Assembly (NCBI GenBank): GCA_904063045.1 | Contig: CAJFCJ010000100.1 | Location: forward strand, 47,228-89,611 | Source of the DNA: Dimorphilus gyrociliatus | Taxonomy: Eukaryota; Annelida; Polychaeta; Dinophilidae | Direction of reading: 5' to 3' | Length of the DNA: 42,384 bases | In this document: positions 1 through 12,026 of the stretch, piece after piece | How positions within the stretch are numbered: position 1 is the stretch's first letter | How the letters are laid out: each line of letters starts with the position of its first letter | Made by a program: the position numbers and the translations under genes | The notes under the pieces: generated by a model | Databases searched by the model: none | Told to the model about the DNA's origin: nothing | Seen by the model: only the letters and a program-made list of their open reading frames with translations

Positions 1-3000
1 AACAATCCTCTAAACACAGTAATCTTAATTTGAAACAATTATTTTTAATATTTTCAAATATTGATTTTCCAACTTTTGAACCAAAATGATTGTGTTGTAA
101 ATTGATTTCTTCAAGATTTTTATTAACACCAATTGCTTTACCAACAACATTTCCAATATCTTTAAAATTGCAATAAGACAAATGAAGGAGTGTTAAGTGA
201 TGACAAGACTTTTTTATATTTAAAAATATTGATTTTCCAATTTTATTTCCAAAATTATTTTTGTCTAAAATCAAAATATCAAGATTTGAATTATTTCCAA
301 TTGCTTTTCCAATAGTAACACTAATTTCCTCGTTCAAATGACAATCTGATAGAGTGAGTTCTTTCAAATTAGAACATTTCTTTGCTATGTTCTTAAATAT
401 CGATTTTCCAACCACAGAACCCAGATTATTTTCTTGTAGATTAAGGTTTTGAAGATTTGGATTAACTCCAATTGCCGAACCAATTATAGGTCCAGTACTT
501 TCATCAAAATTACAATTATCTAACAACAGATCTGTTACACAGAAACAGTGTTTTTTTATATTGAAAAAAATTGACTTTCCCACTTCCGGTCCAAAATTAT
601 TCCTTTGTAAATTGATTTGCTCCAAAAAAGGATTTGCTCCAATTGCTTCACCAATTATAGGTCCAATACTTTCATCAAAACCACATTCTGATAAATAAAG
701 TTCTGTTAAATTTGAACAATTTTCTTTGATATTTTCAAATATTGATTTTCCTACTTCCGGTCCAAAAGGATTATCTTGTAAATTTAGCTGTTGAAGATTT
801 GAATTTACACCGATTGCCTGTCCAACAACAAGTCCAGTATTTTTATTGAAATCGCATTCCGATAAATAAAGTTTTATTAAATTCGAACAGTTTTCTTTAA
901 TATTTTGAAATATTGATTTTCCAACTTCCGGTCCGAAAGGATTATATTGCAAGTTCACATTTTCTAAATTTGGATTAGCACCTATTGCCTCTCCAACAAC
1001 GAGTCCAGTATTTTCATTAAAACCACATTCGGATAAAAAGAGTACTGTTAAATTACAGCAATTCTGTTTGATATTTTGAAATATTGATTTTCCAACTTCC
1101 GGTCCAAAAGGATTCATTTGCAAGTTAATATTTTCCAAATTTGAATTAGCTCCAATTGCTTTTCCAACAATAGGCCCAATTTTATGATTAAAACAACATT
1201 CAGACAAATGTAATTCTTTCAAGTTCCTTAAATAGTTTTTTATATTTCGAAATATTGAATTCCCAACTTTCGACCCAAAATTATTCTTTTTTAAATAGAG
1301 CTTTTCCAAATGTTTATTTAAGCCTATAGCATCTCCAACAACAGTTCCAATTCTTTCATCAAATTTGCAATCAATTAAATAGAGTTCTGTTAAGTTGGAG
1401 CAGTAATCTTTTATGTTTTGAAATATTGATTTTCCAACCTCAGATCCCAAGTCATTGCCCTGCAAATTAAGTATTTGAAGAGAAGAATTTCTACCAATTG
1501 CCTCTCCAACAATTATTCCCATATTTTCATTAAAACAACATTCAGACAAATTGAGTTCTATTAAATTTTTAGAATGATTTCTAATATTTTCAAATATTGA
1601 TTTTCCAACTTTTGTTCCAAGGTCATTTTTTTGTAAATTAATCTTCTGAAGACGAGGATTAGAAGCGATTGCCTCGCCAATAATCATTTTCAAATCTTTG
1701 TTAAAGTTGCACTGAGATAGACGTATCTCTGTAATATTACAACAATTCTCTTTTATATTTAGAAATATTGATTTTCCAACTTCCGGTCCGAAATTATTTA
1801 ATTCTAAATTCATTAGTTCCAATTGGGGATTTTTTCCTATTGCTTCGCCAACGACTGATCCTATTTCTTCATCAAAGGAACATTCGGATAAAAAGAGTTC
1901 TTTTAGGTGGACACAATTCTCTTTAATATTTTCAAATATTGCTTTACCAACTTTTGACCCAAATATATTTAATTCTAAATTGAGCTGTTGAATATTTGGA
2001 TTAGCTCCAATGGCTTCACCAACTGTTGACCCTATTTCCTCGTCAAAACCACATTCGGATAAATAGAGTTCTTTTACGTTGTGGCAATTTTGTTTTATAT
2101 TATCAAAGATTGATTTTCCAATTTTAGAACCAAAATAATTCATTTGTAAATTTAAGTGTTCAAGTTTAGGATTAGCGCCAATAGCTTCACCAATTATAGG
2201 CCCAATTTCTTCATCAAAACAACATTCGGATAAATAGAGTACTAATAGATTGTGACAATTTTCTTTTATATTCTTGAATATTGATTCCCCAACTTCTGAC
2301 CCGAAATAGTTTAGTTGTAAAATGAGATATTCAAGCTTTGGATTAACGCCAACTGCCTCGCCAACTATAGGCCCAATTTCAAAATTGAAACAACATTCCG
2401 ATAAACACAATTCTTTTAAATTAAAACAATGCATTTTTATATTCTTAAATATTGATTTTCCAACTTCCGGTCCAAAGTTATTTTTTCGTAAATGAAGTAC
2501 TTCAAGGTTTGGATTAGCGCCGATTGCTTTGCCAACAATTGGTCCAATGGTTTCGTCAAATGAACATTCGGATAAACACAATTCCTTCAAGCTAAAACAA
2601 AACATTTTTATATTTCGAAATATTAAGTTTCCAACTTTTGGTCCAAAACAATTTTGTTCTAATTTGATTTGTTGTAGATGAGGATTAGCTGCAATAGCTT
2701 GATCAATCAGGGATCCAACATTCTCATCCAAGCAACATTCCGATAAATTGATTTCTTTCAACTTGGAACAATTCTTTCGAATATTTTTAAAAATCGATTT
2801 ACCTACTTCGGGTCCAAGAGGATTTCCTTCTAATAGGATCAGTTCCAAATTTGGATTGTTAGCAATCGCTTCTCCAACAACTGATCCAATTTTCTCGTCG
2901 AAACAACATTTACATAAATCGAGTTCTTTTAGATTGGAACAATGATTTTTAATATTTTGGAAAATTGAAATTCCAACATCTGACCCAAAATTATTACACT

Positions 3001-4345
3001 CTAAATGAATATTTTCAAGGTATGGATTAACGGCAATTACTTCTCCAGCTGTTAATTCGATTTCTCTACCAAATCCGCATTCAGATAGAGTGATATTCGT
3101 CAAGCCAAAACAATGATCCCTAAGACTTTTAAATATTGACTTTCCAACTTCCGGTCCAAAATTATTCCTTTCTAGAGTGATAAATTCAAGTTTTGGATTA
3201 ACAGCAATTGCTTCACCGACTAAAGATCCAATTTTTGCGTTAAAACCGCAATGAGATAGAAGAAGAATTTTAATTTTGAAACAGTATTTCTTTATATTGC
3301 GAAATATTGATTTTCCAACTTCTGATCCAAAATCATTTGCTTGTAAATTAATATGTTCAAGCTGGGGATTAGCACCAATCGCTTTTCCAACTGAATAGCC
3401 AATGTCTTCGTTAAAGCCGCATTCGGATAAACATAAGAAAGTCAGTTTTGAGCAGTGTTGCTTTATATTTTGAAATATTGATTTTCCAACTTTTGTTCCT
3501 AGATTGTTTAGTTGTAAATTAAGTTGTTGGAGAAGTTTATTGGCAGCAATGGCTTCACTAATTGCAGTTCCAATCTTTTCGTTCAAACCGCACTCAGATA
3601 AGGCGAGTTCTCGTAGATTTGAGCAGTGTTCTTTAATATTTTTAAATATAGATTTACCAACTTCCGGACCTAAGTGATTCTTTTGTAAATTCAACTGTTG
3701 AAGATGAGGATTAGCTCCAATTGCCTCTCCAATTACTGGTCCAATATCTTGATTGAAATTACATTCAGAAAGATAGAGTACTGTTAAATTGGAGCAATTA
3801 GCTTTAATATTTTGAAAAATTGATTTTCCAACTTCCGGTCCAAAATTATTGTTTTGTAAATTGATATGTTCAATTCTGGAATTTGAACCAATGGCTTCAC
3901 CAACAACACTTCCAATATCTTCCTTAAAATTGCAGTCGGAAAGATAGAGATGAATGATGTTGGAACATTTATCTTTTATATTTTGAAAGATTGATCTTCC
4001 AATTCGGGATCCAAACTTATTCTTTTGTAAATTGATATAATCTAATTGAGGATTGGAGCCAATTGCTTCTCCAACTATACAACCAATACTTTCATCAAAA
4101 TGACAACTGGATAAATAAAGTACTGACAAATTAGAGCAGTTATCTCTAATATTTTTAAATATTAATTTTCCAACTTCCGGTCCAAAATTATTTTCTTGTA
4201 AATTGAGATGTCGTAGATTAGAATTTTCTCCAATTGCTTCGGCAATTATAGATCCAATATCTTTTGTAAAATCACATTGAGACATATACAATGATTTCAA
4301 ATTGAAATCTCCATCTTTTATTTCACGAAAGATTTGTTGTCCACA
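1..4345 (-). repeat. 171-bp tandem array encoding paired 28/29-residue LRRs
   Basis: On the plus strand the anchor attgattttccaac recurs at 60, 228, 399, 570, 741, 912, 1083, 1254 and onward to about 4332. The spacing is 171 bp, apart from one 168-bp unit at the left, giving about 25 units. On the minus strand each unit encodes two LRRs (57 residues). One half carries LNLQxNxFGPEVGKSIF and the other LYLSxCxFDExIGxxIGEAIG. This alternating 28/29-residue pattern is that of ribonuclease-inhibitor-type LRRs. All units sit in the frame of the NACHT gene, and no stop interrupts the frame. Confidence 0.93.
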
Positions 4346-7300
4346 ATCCGGGCCAATTCTATTATATTGTAAATTAATATGTTCAAGATGAATATTTGAG
4401 GTTAATATTTTCAAAATATTCAATTGTTTTTCACTATTAAACTTGATGTTTGTTATTTGAATTGTTTTCAATTTTGTACAATTAAATGAAATAGTTTCCA
4501 GAAGATTTTGTTGCAGAGTCTCTTCAATATTATTATTCTTTAGGACAATCTTCTGCAAATGTTTATTTGTAAACAGCTTTATTATAGATTCAAGAATAGA
4601 CTTTTGAAGTTGTTGCGCAATTTTCTCCATCTCTTTACCTTTCATCTTATCTGTTCCATTCGTAATGTTGAATGGAATGATATTTTCTAGGGATATATCC
4701 TTAAATTTTCTCTTCTCGGCTAAACATTCTAACAAATCTCTCAATTTTTCAAGATGGCCCATGGAAAATTCCATAACTTTACTAAACGATATTATTAAAC
4801 TATTAAAATGATTTTGACACTCTAACAGTTCTATGGTTTTTATGAAGATGACGTCATCAAAAATATTTTCATCTATTTTTAAATTTCTAATTGTAATGTT
4901 CATATTTTTTACAATTTCCAATTTACAAAGCATATCGATCTTTACTGAATTTCCTATAACGATAGTTTGATTTGTTATGACGTCACTTAAATCTTGAATG
5001 ATGTCTTTTATCAATAAAAGATTCAATGATTCAGAATTTAATTGTTTAATTAAACATTCAGCCTCTAATTTAATCTTTCTCTCTTCATAATCTGTTGAAT
5101 TGAACAATTGCAATTCTGATATTTCATTAACAGATTTCGCTATTTCAATGAGATCTTTAATTTTGAATTGGCAATTGTAAAAGTAAATTTTTTTCAGATT
5201 TTTTCTCTTCAAGTTCGAAAGATATTTAAAGAATTTTATTGCAACAACTCCTCGGAAGTTATTCTTTGATAAATCAATGATTTCAAGGAAATCTAACGAA
5301 TTGAATCCTTTGGTTAAATTCATCAAAAATTTACTATCTAAATTACAATTATTCAAAAACAATTCAGTTAAAACATTCATTTCCATTGATTTGAAAAATA
5401 CATTTGTAAAATTGCCATTCAAGTCATTATGCGAAAAATTCATCGATTCAAGATTTTTAAACAATTGTTGATTTTTGAATATTTCATCATTTAAATTACA
5501 TTGTGAAAAGTTTAATTTAATCTTTTTACTTCTTTGCTGACTTAATTGGTTTAGTATTTGCTGAGCAGTAGCAACTTTAACACTATTTTCATTATACCGC
5601 AATTTAGATAATTCCTTTAATTTAGTAATTCTACCGCAAAGATAATTTGCGGTTTCTTCTGTACATTTGCAGTCGGTTAATAATAGAGTAATTAAATCCA
5701 CTGAATTATTTAGTATTTCCATTAAAGTTTTAAATATTAATTGATTACTGACGTCATTGTGTGTAAATGCTAGTGATTTTAGTTTCAAATTTACCTTTTG
5801 CCAATCAAAGTTTACTTCTTCACCTTTGAATTTGATTTTAGGAAGTTTTATAATCTCTATTGACTCCTTTACCAAAAGACTCTTGATAAAGAGACAATCA
5901 ACAGATTCAGTTACTGTATTCTTCAATAATTCCAATACTCTTAAATATAAGCACGTGTTAAGTAACATCACTAAATCTTCGGCTGAAAAGCATAAATTAC
6001 AATAATTAAGCTTTAATACTTCAAGATTATGAAGATTATTTATAATAATAGAAGTTATTTCCTTCCAGATTCATTTTTGAAGATTGAATGGCAAAGGCAT
6101 AATTCAGTTAACTCTCTAAAACGTTCCAATAAAATTAGAGACGCTTTGTCGAAAACGATTCCATCACATTTTGACAGTTTTATTTTTTGAATATTTTTGG
6201 AAAGTATCATTTTCAACAGTATCTCAATATCATTTTCGGTTGAATCTGTTCAAAAAAAAATGAATAGATTACAAACAAGCAAAACAAACTAATACAAACA
6301 TTTTACCTTTTATTACATTTTTGGAAAAATTAATTTCACTTAAATTATTACATTCAATTTGAGTATCGTTGGAAAGAAATAATGATAAAAAATTGGAATT
6401 TTTCACTGTCAGATGCCTGAGAGGTTTCGATTCAAACTGTATTAACGATTGGTTATCATTTTTGAATAGAATGTTGGAAAAATTTAAATAATTTAGTTTG
6501 TTAAAATTGTTGAAAATAATTTGAAAATATTCAACATTCACCGAATTTTTTACTCCACCAGTTATGATTAATTTTTGAAGACAATTGTTCAAACTAACTT
6601 GAATTGTGCTAATAAAATCTTCAAATATTATATTGACCTGAGTAAACTCTATCATAGTAATATTGCTAGACGTATACTCAATTATAAAACTGAGCCACGA
6701 CTTTGGTAGTCGAGTAGCATTTAGACGAAGAAATGGATTTGCATAGTTATAATTTTGTAGAAGGTCAAGGACATTTCTATCCATATCCAATTTGCCTATA
6801 ATATGTTTATTGCTTTTCATAATTAATGAAAAAATTATATTATCCATCTCTTGGAGAAACGTAAAGACATTTTGCATAATAATGATATTTTTTGAATTTT
6901 TTAATGCTTCGTTGATGGCTGATTTATGAATATCGAAATTGGACTTATATTTGTAAAGAATATGGAGAGCTGTTAAATATTCTTGGAATGAAGAATGAAT
7001 AAATTTTAATAGTTGATTACTTTCTGAAGGAATTAGAATACCACCAAAATATTTAGACTCTTCCACAAAATGCGTCTTTTTTATTGGTTGATTGAAAAAG
7101 AGATTTTGATAGGCTGCTTCTGAACAGTAGCTTAGTAGCTCTTCCTGTTGATCAATATTTAATCTATTCTTTTTGAATAGTATTTGAATAAATTCCCTGT
7201 AGATGTCATTTAATTTTAAACCTTTCATCTCTGATCTCTTCTCTTCCCAAATCACTGCAATTAATGTTGCGAAAAGAGGATTATGGCAAGTTTGAAAGAG

Positions 7301-8344
7301 AAAATCTCCTTCAGCTTTCAAAAAGTCCATTAATTCTTCAGATTTGAAACTTTTCAAAATTACTTCATCCGCTTTGCAGTATGAACTGTCTTTTGATTCA
7401 TTTTTTAAATCTTCCAGACTCTCTTCCCTGAAGAAATTCTGTAAAAATTGTTTTAGAATATTATCATCAAACTCTGGAATTTCAAAGATAAAATCGTAAG
7501 TTTCTCTAATATCTTGAACTTTAGATTTTCTTGACCAAACTATGATTGGAAAATCTATGAATCCTTTAAAAGATAGAATTTTATTCAATTCAGTATCTTC
7601 AAGCCTTAGTTCATCAGCGCCGTCGAAGAGTAGGATAATCTTTCTCTTAGGATTTCTACAATCTTTTGACAAGTAATAGTCAAAAAGTTGTCTAGATATT
7701 CGTGTATCATATTTAACATTCTGTGAGAATAGTTCATCGTGAAAACTGGTATAGTGGCTTATTTCATTCAATCTAGTGAATATAAGTGTGGAGTCTTGAA
7801 GAAAATTATCCTCAGTTGCCCACATGTATAAAATTCTCATGAAATGATGAGTCTTTCCTATACCAGCGTTACCCTGAATAAGAATTCTGTCCTGTTTATT
7901 ACCAATTACCTTAACAAATTCAAGGTCTTCATATGTATGACTCTTATCATATCTTTCCTTCCTGGAAATGAGACAAACTGGTATAGTATAATCTTTAAAA
8001 TTCACAAATTTTCTTTTTTCAGCCAAGAATGAATATTGAAGAATTGTTTCAAATTCTTTTTTGACTAGCTTTTTTATCTCGTGTTGAAAACATTCCCAAC
8101 AATTTTCAATTGCTTTTAAAAGACATTCACTTTCATAAGAAGTTTCATGTTCTTTTAATAGTTTTATAAATATTTCAGTTGGTAATTTTGAAACATATCG
8201 TTCAAAGACACAATCAGCTCCATAAACATCTCCAGATTCAGAAATGATGCACTTTTGGTAAAGAAGAACCCGGAAGAGGAAATTATTACTCAAAAATGTT
8301 GTTATAGCATCTCTTTGAAAAATTATCTCTGCATTTTCTTCCAT
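1..8344 (-). CDS. Giant NACHT-LRR (NLR) receptor, partial at left edge
   Basis: Likely a cytosolic NLR-type innate sensor. Exon 1 (8344-6307, 679 codons) starts at an ATG. Residues 1-150 match no domain I recognise (no clear CARD, PYD or DEATH fold). The NACHT ATPase follows: Walker A GNAGIGKT at 158-165, Walker B IILLFDGADEL at 236-246, the SRK sensor-like stretch at 271-273, HNPLF of the winged-helix region at 354-358, and the classic FIHSSFQEYL motif at 448-457. A GT-AG intron at 6246-6306 (61 bp) joins in frame to exon 2. Exon 2 shows one frame break near 6061-6100 and is then open for about 2,020 codons to the window edge. It encodes divergent LRRs (about 6060-4340) and then a regular RI-type LRR array. 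More than 2,700 residues are visible and the C-terminus is missing. The NACHT motifs and LRR consensus are read directly; the immune role is inferred from the family. Confidence 0.88.
6061..6100 (-). other. Frame break inside the NLR coding sequence
   Basis: Downstream of the 61-bp intron the frame reads convincing LRR-like sequence (LTELCLCHSIF) and then meets TAA at 6058-6060. The +1 frame picks up without a gap (WKEITSIIINNLHNLEVLKLNYC, split here as a description of about 23 residues) and stays open to the left edge. The change of frame lies between about 6100 and 6066. It could be a one-base indel, a sequencing error, or a cryptic 51-bp GT-AG intron with no pyrimidine tract. Confidence 0.6.
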
Positions 8345-8979
8345 ATTAAATAAATATAAAATGGAATTTTTATCTGCAAAGATAACAAATTGATGAAATA
8401 GATCTACTTAAACGTGTGAATGATTTATCCCAATAAAATAAACACAATCATTCGGAGACATTAAATGGGTAGTTATATAGAAAGCTCATCAAGAATCCAA
8501 AAAATTCTACTTAACAATCAGATATGACGAGTAATAAAATAATATTGATATGACTTAGTATCATATAGATATTCATTACTGGCTGCAATAGGCCTATTCT
8601 AGTAGTTAAAAATTTTTTCAATAAAAAGGAATAAAGAGGAGGGAAGATAGAAGTTTTACCTGATGATAAATTCTACTACATTTCTGTATTGCTCATAGCC
8701 GTTTAAAACTCAAAGAATTATAGCAATCATATTACACTATTTCGAAAAATAGTCTTTAAAAATGATTATAATGAGCACCTGTTGCTTGACAGCTTTCTAC
8801 TATTATGCCATGTAGAGGGCGTTGTAATCATCAGCAATTTATATTGTACATTATTATATTCCTTTTAAAGTGAAGTAGGCTTAAAAACCATATTATATTA
8901 CAGATATTCAGATTAGCAGATGTTAAAGTCCATTTTAAAAAACAAACTGCTTTCACAGTTGGAAGACAAATAATTTTAG
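8345..8979. other. Intergenic, 5' flank of the NLR gene
   Basis: AT-rich sequence upstream of the NLR start codon. I see no coding potential, no convincing TATA element and no repeat shared with the rest of the window. The promoter of the NLR presumably lies here, but nothing in the sequence marks it. Confidence 0.5.
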
Positions 8980-9578
8980 TGTACAACTTTGGTTATATTT
9001 AACATGGTTGAACTCTATTATTTGATGCAACTTATACATGTACATCTTAAAACCTATGCAAGAAAATGCTATAACATTGGCCAAACATAAGTCTGATTAG
9101 TCAGCTTCAAGGCTCATCTTTAATTACCAATAAAGGTGTGGCCAAGTTATAATTCAATTAACCTTCCTAAATGTTCAACCTTGTAACATCCTGTTACTAA
9201 ACATAAATATGAACTACACATTTCGGCAACTGTAAAGTGATGATTGGATGTCAGAGGCAAACCTCAAAGTATATAAATCCTCACTATTCTCATTTGGCAT
9301 GCAGCTTCCATCTGGACCCAAGGACCTGGGAAAATCATCTGGAAACAACCTCCACTGGAACCATCCATCTACTCCTCAACATTAGAAGACAGTTTGGTAA
9401 TTTGGCAACCTGCTTTTATGAACTATCTACTCTGCTATTGAACTCTCATATTGTTACTTGCTTAAGTATTATTATTGCGAATAAACCATTTTAATTTAAA
9501 CATTTGTTTAAAGGTTCGAGTAGAACCAGTATTGTTACAACTTGCAAATGCATAGATTTTGCCAGCAACAGCAGTACA
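8980..9578 (+). mobile_element. Solo LTR, family A copy 1
   Basis: A 599-bp element starting TGTACAAC and ending AGTACA (TG...CA ends), flanked on both sides by the 4-bp target duplication TTAG (8976-8979 and 9579-9582). It contains a TATA-like tatataaatc at 9271 and a poly(A)-type signal aataaa near 9480, in the order expected of U3-R-U5 on the plus strand. It is near-identical in inverted orientation to 23334-23968. No internal retroelement sequence adjoins it, so it is a product of LTR-LTR recombination. A short open frame inside it is chance; the same frame is simply shared with the other copy. Confidence 0.9.
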
Positions 9579-9793
9579 TTAGGCACAGCAGCGCTATGTA
9601 AAATTTATCTAAAAGTTCATTTTGGACGAAATTTACAGTCTTGTTCTGATATTCTGCAATTCCATTCATCTTATTACCTTTGTTTTGGTCAACCTTTCAT
9701 GTATAATGTATGAATGCTTTGAAACATGTCACAATTCAGGATTCTTAGCTCAAGATACAATCACCACAACAATCTCATTTATCTAGCTCCATG

Positions 9794-10258
9794 TGTTAGA
9801 CATTACATTTGAACCAAGCTTTGTGTATTTTCCTGCTGAGGTTGTAGGTAAGTACTGGTCCAAATAGAACCAAACCAGGAGTAAGCCACTTAGAAGAGAG
9901 ATGTAGAATTGATGAAGGATGAATATAGAACCAAACTGTAAGAATAATATAACTGTATTCTAAAGTAATACTAGACCTTTTCACTAAGGGAGTTGATTCA
10001 GGACTGAATGCCTGTTACTGCCTACGCCCTGCTTTTATACAATTCCTTATCAGTTGTTTATGCCTTGGCTGTCAACAACAAGGGTCTAACCCCAGATAAG
10101 GATTGTTCACAACAAACAGGTTCAAGGGTTATCATATTATGCAATAGTGATGTAAACAACAACAACTTTGTGTAGGTTACCCGTCAAGGGTCAATTCTTA
10201 CATCATATTTATGTCAATAAACACTTGTTGTTGTTGTCAACATGTTTGTTATGTAACA
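9794..10258 (-). mobile_element. 3' LTR of gypsy element 1 (family C)
   Basis: 465 bp, on the minus strand from TGTTACATAAC to ATGTCTAACA. It contains a minus-strand TATA box (ttgtataaaagc, 10031-10042) and a downstream stretch (ggttctatttggaccagtact) that also occurs in the family B LTRs, so the two families are related. Directly upstream on the minus strand lies the purine-rich tract aggcaaaggataaga (10259-10273), a good polypurine tract. The env-side end of element 1 follows, so this is its 3' LTR. No 4-bp duplication matches, as expected for one LTR of a truncated element. Confidence 0.72.
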
Positions 10259-10533
10259 TCTTATCCTTTGCCTATAAAAGGGGTTGATTCTGGCAGTTGC
10301 ATACCATGTACTCTAGAGGCAACATCTACTTTAACACTTTTACCATATAGTAAGTATCATTTATAAAATATCTATAAACTATAGTTCATAAGTGTACAGA
10401 CTTCTCTCCTTAAAGCATCATTCCACTGATGGTTCAACATTGGCAATAATAACTTGACCTTTCCTGCTACTGACAACTCTTAAGGGTTGGCCTTCCTCAA
10501 TGGATTTGATGTCATTTGTTTTTCTGAATCTGT
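10259..10533. promoter_or_regulatory. 3' untranslated part of element 1 with a plus-strand TATA core
   Basis: Between the env stop and the 3' LTR. On the plus strand there is a strong core-promoter-like tataaaagggg at 10273-10283, followed by a GGCAGTTGC stretch resembling the sequence that follows the minus-strand TATA of the adjacent LTR. The two TATA boxes, about 235 bp apart, face away from each other. Confidence 0.35.
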
Positions 10534-11913
10534 TTAGTATTCTTTGATGTAAGTCCAAATATTTCCTTTGTTATAAAGCTTCTGCCCAGAGTAAGCTTTC
10601 TTCTCTTGATACATCTTTCTGCATTCTTCTTCTGACAATGTAACAATGAATTTTTCAACTCTGTGCTTCTTTGAACCAAAAAAATAATAAGTGTAGAAGT
10701 TCTCTCTCTTCCTCACCATGCATTTTACTGCTTCAACCTCTAAATCAGCTGTGTTTATTTCATAGACATTGGCTAATATTTTGGTCATAGGTTGGTTGTA
10801 TACTTGACATTCAGGTTGATCTGCTAAATCAAATGCTTGCTGTAGTTGCTGTCCATTGCAGTATTGAATAGGAGGTACAAATTCTAAAGTGATGTTAGCA
10901 CCAGTTGTGAATTGGTTTGCCATTGTCAATGGTAGTAGCATAAATATCATCATGATAAGAGGTGTTATCTCTCTAATTGGAAATAACCTTGATGGTTTTC
11001 TCCTATTTTCTGTATCAACATGATTAACTGTCTCATCTCTTGCTTGGTTATTAGCCAATCTTAATCTTGTTGCATGATAATATCTTCTTTTGCCATCTTC
11101 CAATTCCACTTCATACAAACATTTGGTTGCATCTGCAGCTGTTATCTTATATGGTCCATTCCATTTAAAGCTTGGTATCCTTTCCATACTTCTGTGAATA
11201 TCTTCTCTCCTAATATGTACCCAATCATCAACACTATAGGTTGGAGGTTTTCTGGTCAGGGTTTTGTTAATTCTATCCCTGTATTCCTTCTTCTTTATTA
11301 CTGATTTACATAGTGCAGTTGTCCTTAATTTGTCCATGTCTTGCTTTCTATCAAATAAGAATTTGGTTGTTGGCTCAATTCTTGGAATTGTTAGCAATGT
11401 ATCCAACATGTTTTGATTTCTAAGCCCATAAAGTAATTCATGAGGGGTTTTTCCTGTACTTCCAACTGGAATTTGGTTGAGGCAGCTTTGAATAATTGGT
11501 AACTGCTTCACCCAATTAGTATACCCTTCTATTACCAGTAACTTATGTAGTGCTCTTCTTACTTCCAAGTTTCTTCTTTCTATTATGCCATTGCTTTGGC
11601 TATGAAAGGCTGTAGTTTTGATTTTCCTTACACCCAGGGATGTGACAAGCTCAACAAATGTCTCGCTTAGGAAGTTTCTTCCTTGATCAGTTAACACTTC
11701 CTCTGGTAAACCAAAATTAGGAAAATTGTCATAAAACAAGTGTTTTAGTATCTCTTCTGAAGTTTGTCCCTTAAGAGGATACAGATTTGTAAATCTTGAC
11801 ATGTGATCTACAATAACCAAAATGTGCTTGAATGTGTTATGTCCATTAAGAGGTCCAATAATATCTATGGCAATTCTTTGTAGAGGTTCAACAGGATGTG
11901 GTGTTTCTATCAA
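10534..11913 (-). pseudogene. Gypsy integrase fused in frame to a truncated Env N-terminus
   Basis: A 459-codon open frame. The integrase core has all three catalytic acids: D17 (AIDIIGP), D76 (LTDQGRN) and E112 (GIIERRN), with 35 residues between D76 and E112. A C-terminal chromatin/DNA-binding-like module (FKWNGPYKI, about 240) follows. Without a stop, the frame then runs into a hydrophobic segment (PLIMMIFMLLPLTMA) that looks like an Env signal peptide, and about 125 residues of cysteine-containing ectodomain, ending at YIKEY. The homologous protein of element 2 continues some 650 residues further, so Env is truncated. The upstream pol frame is disturbed: the 8-bp direct duplication caattcat/caattcat at 11911-11926 shifts the frame just before the integrase. 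It acts on cDNA in the nucleus in intact relatives. Confidence 0.85.
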
Positions 11914-12026
11914 TTCATCAATTCATGCCTATGGCTTGGTGCTCTTAGTTGTTCACATACTTCGCACTGATGTAGATGATTTTTAATATTAGTTTTCAAT
12001 TTTGGGTGCCAGAATGCATATTCCCA

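Noticed and set aside
2748-2945. Plus-strand open frame within the LRR array
   Set aside because: It is the antisense shadow of an LRR unit and is not conserved in the neighbouring units.
1-4345. CRISPR-like or satellite interpretation of the 171-bp repeats
   Set aside because: The units keep the reading frame, vary like codons and encode the RI-type LRR consensus in frame with a NACHT gene.
9237-9494. 85-codon open frame conserved between two distant sites (also 23675-23418)
   Set aside because: Both lie inside copies of the same LTR; the frame is shared because the LTRs are similar, and it overlaps TATA and poly(A) signals.
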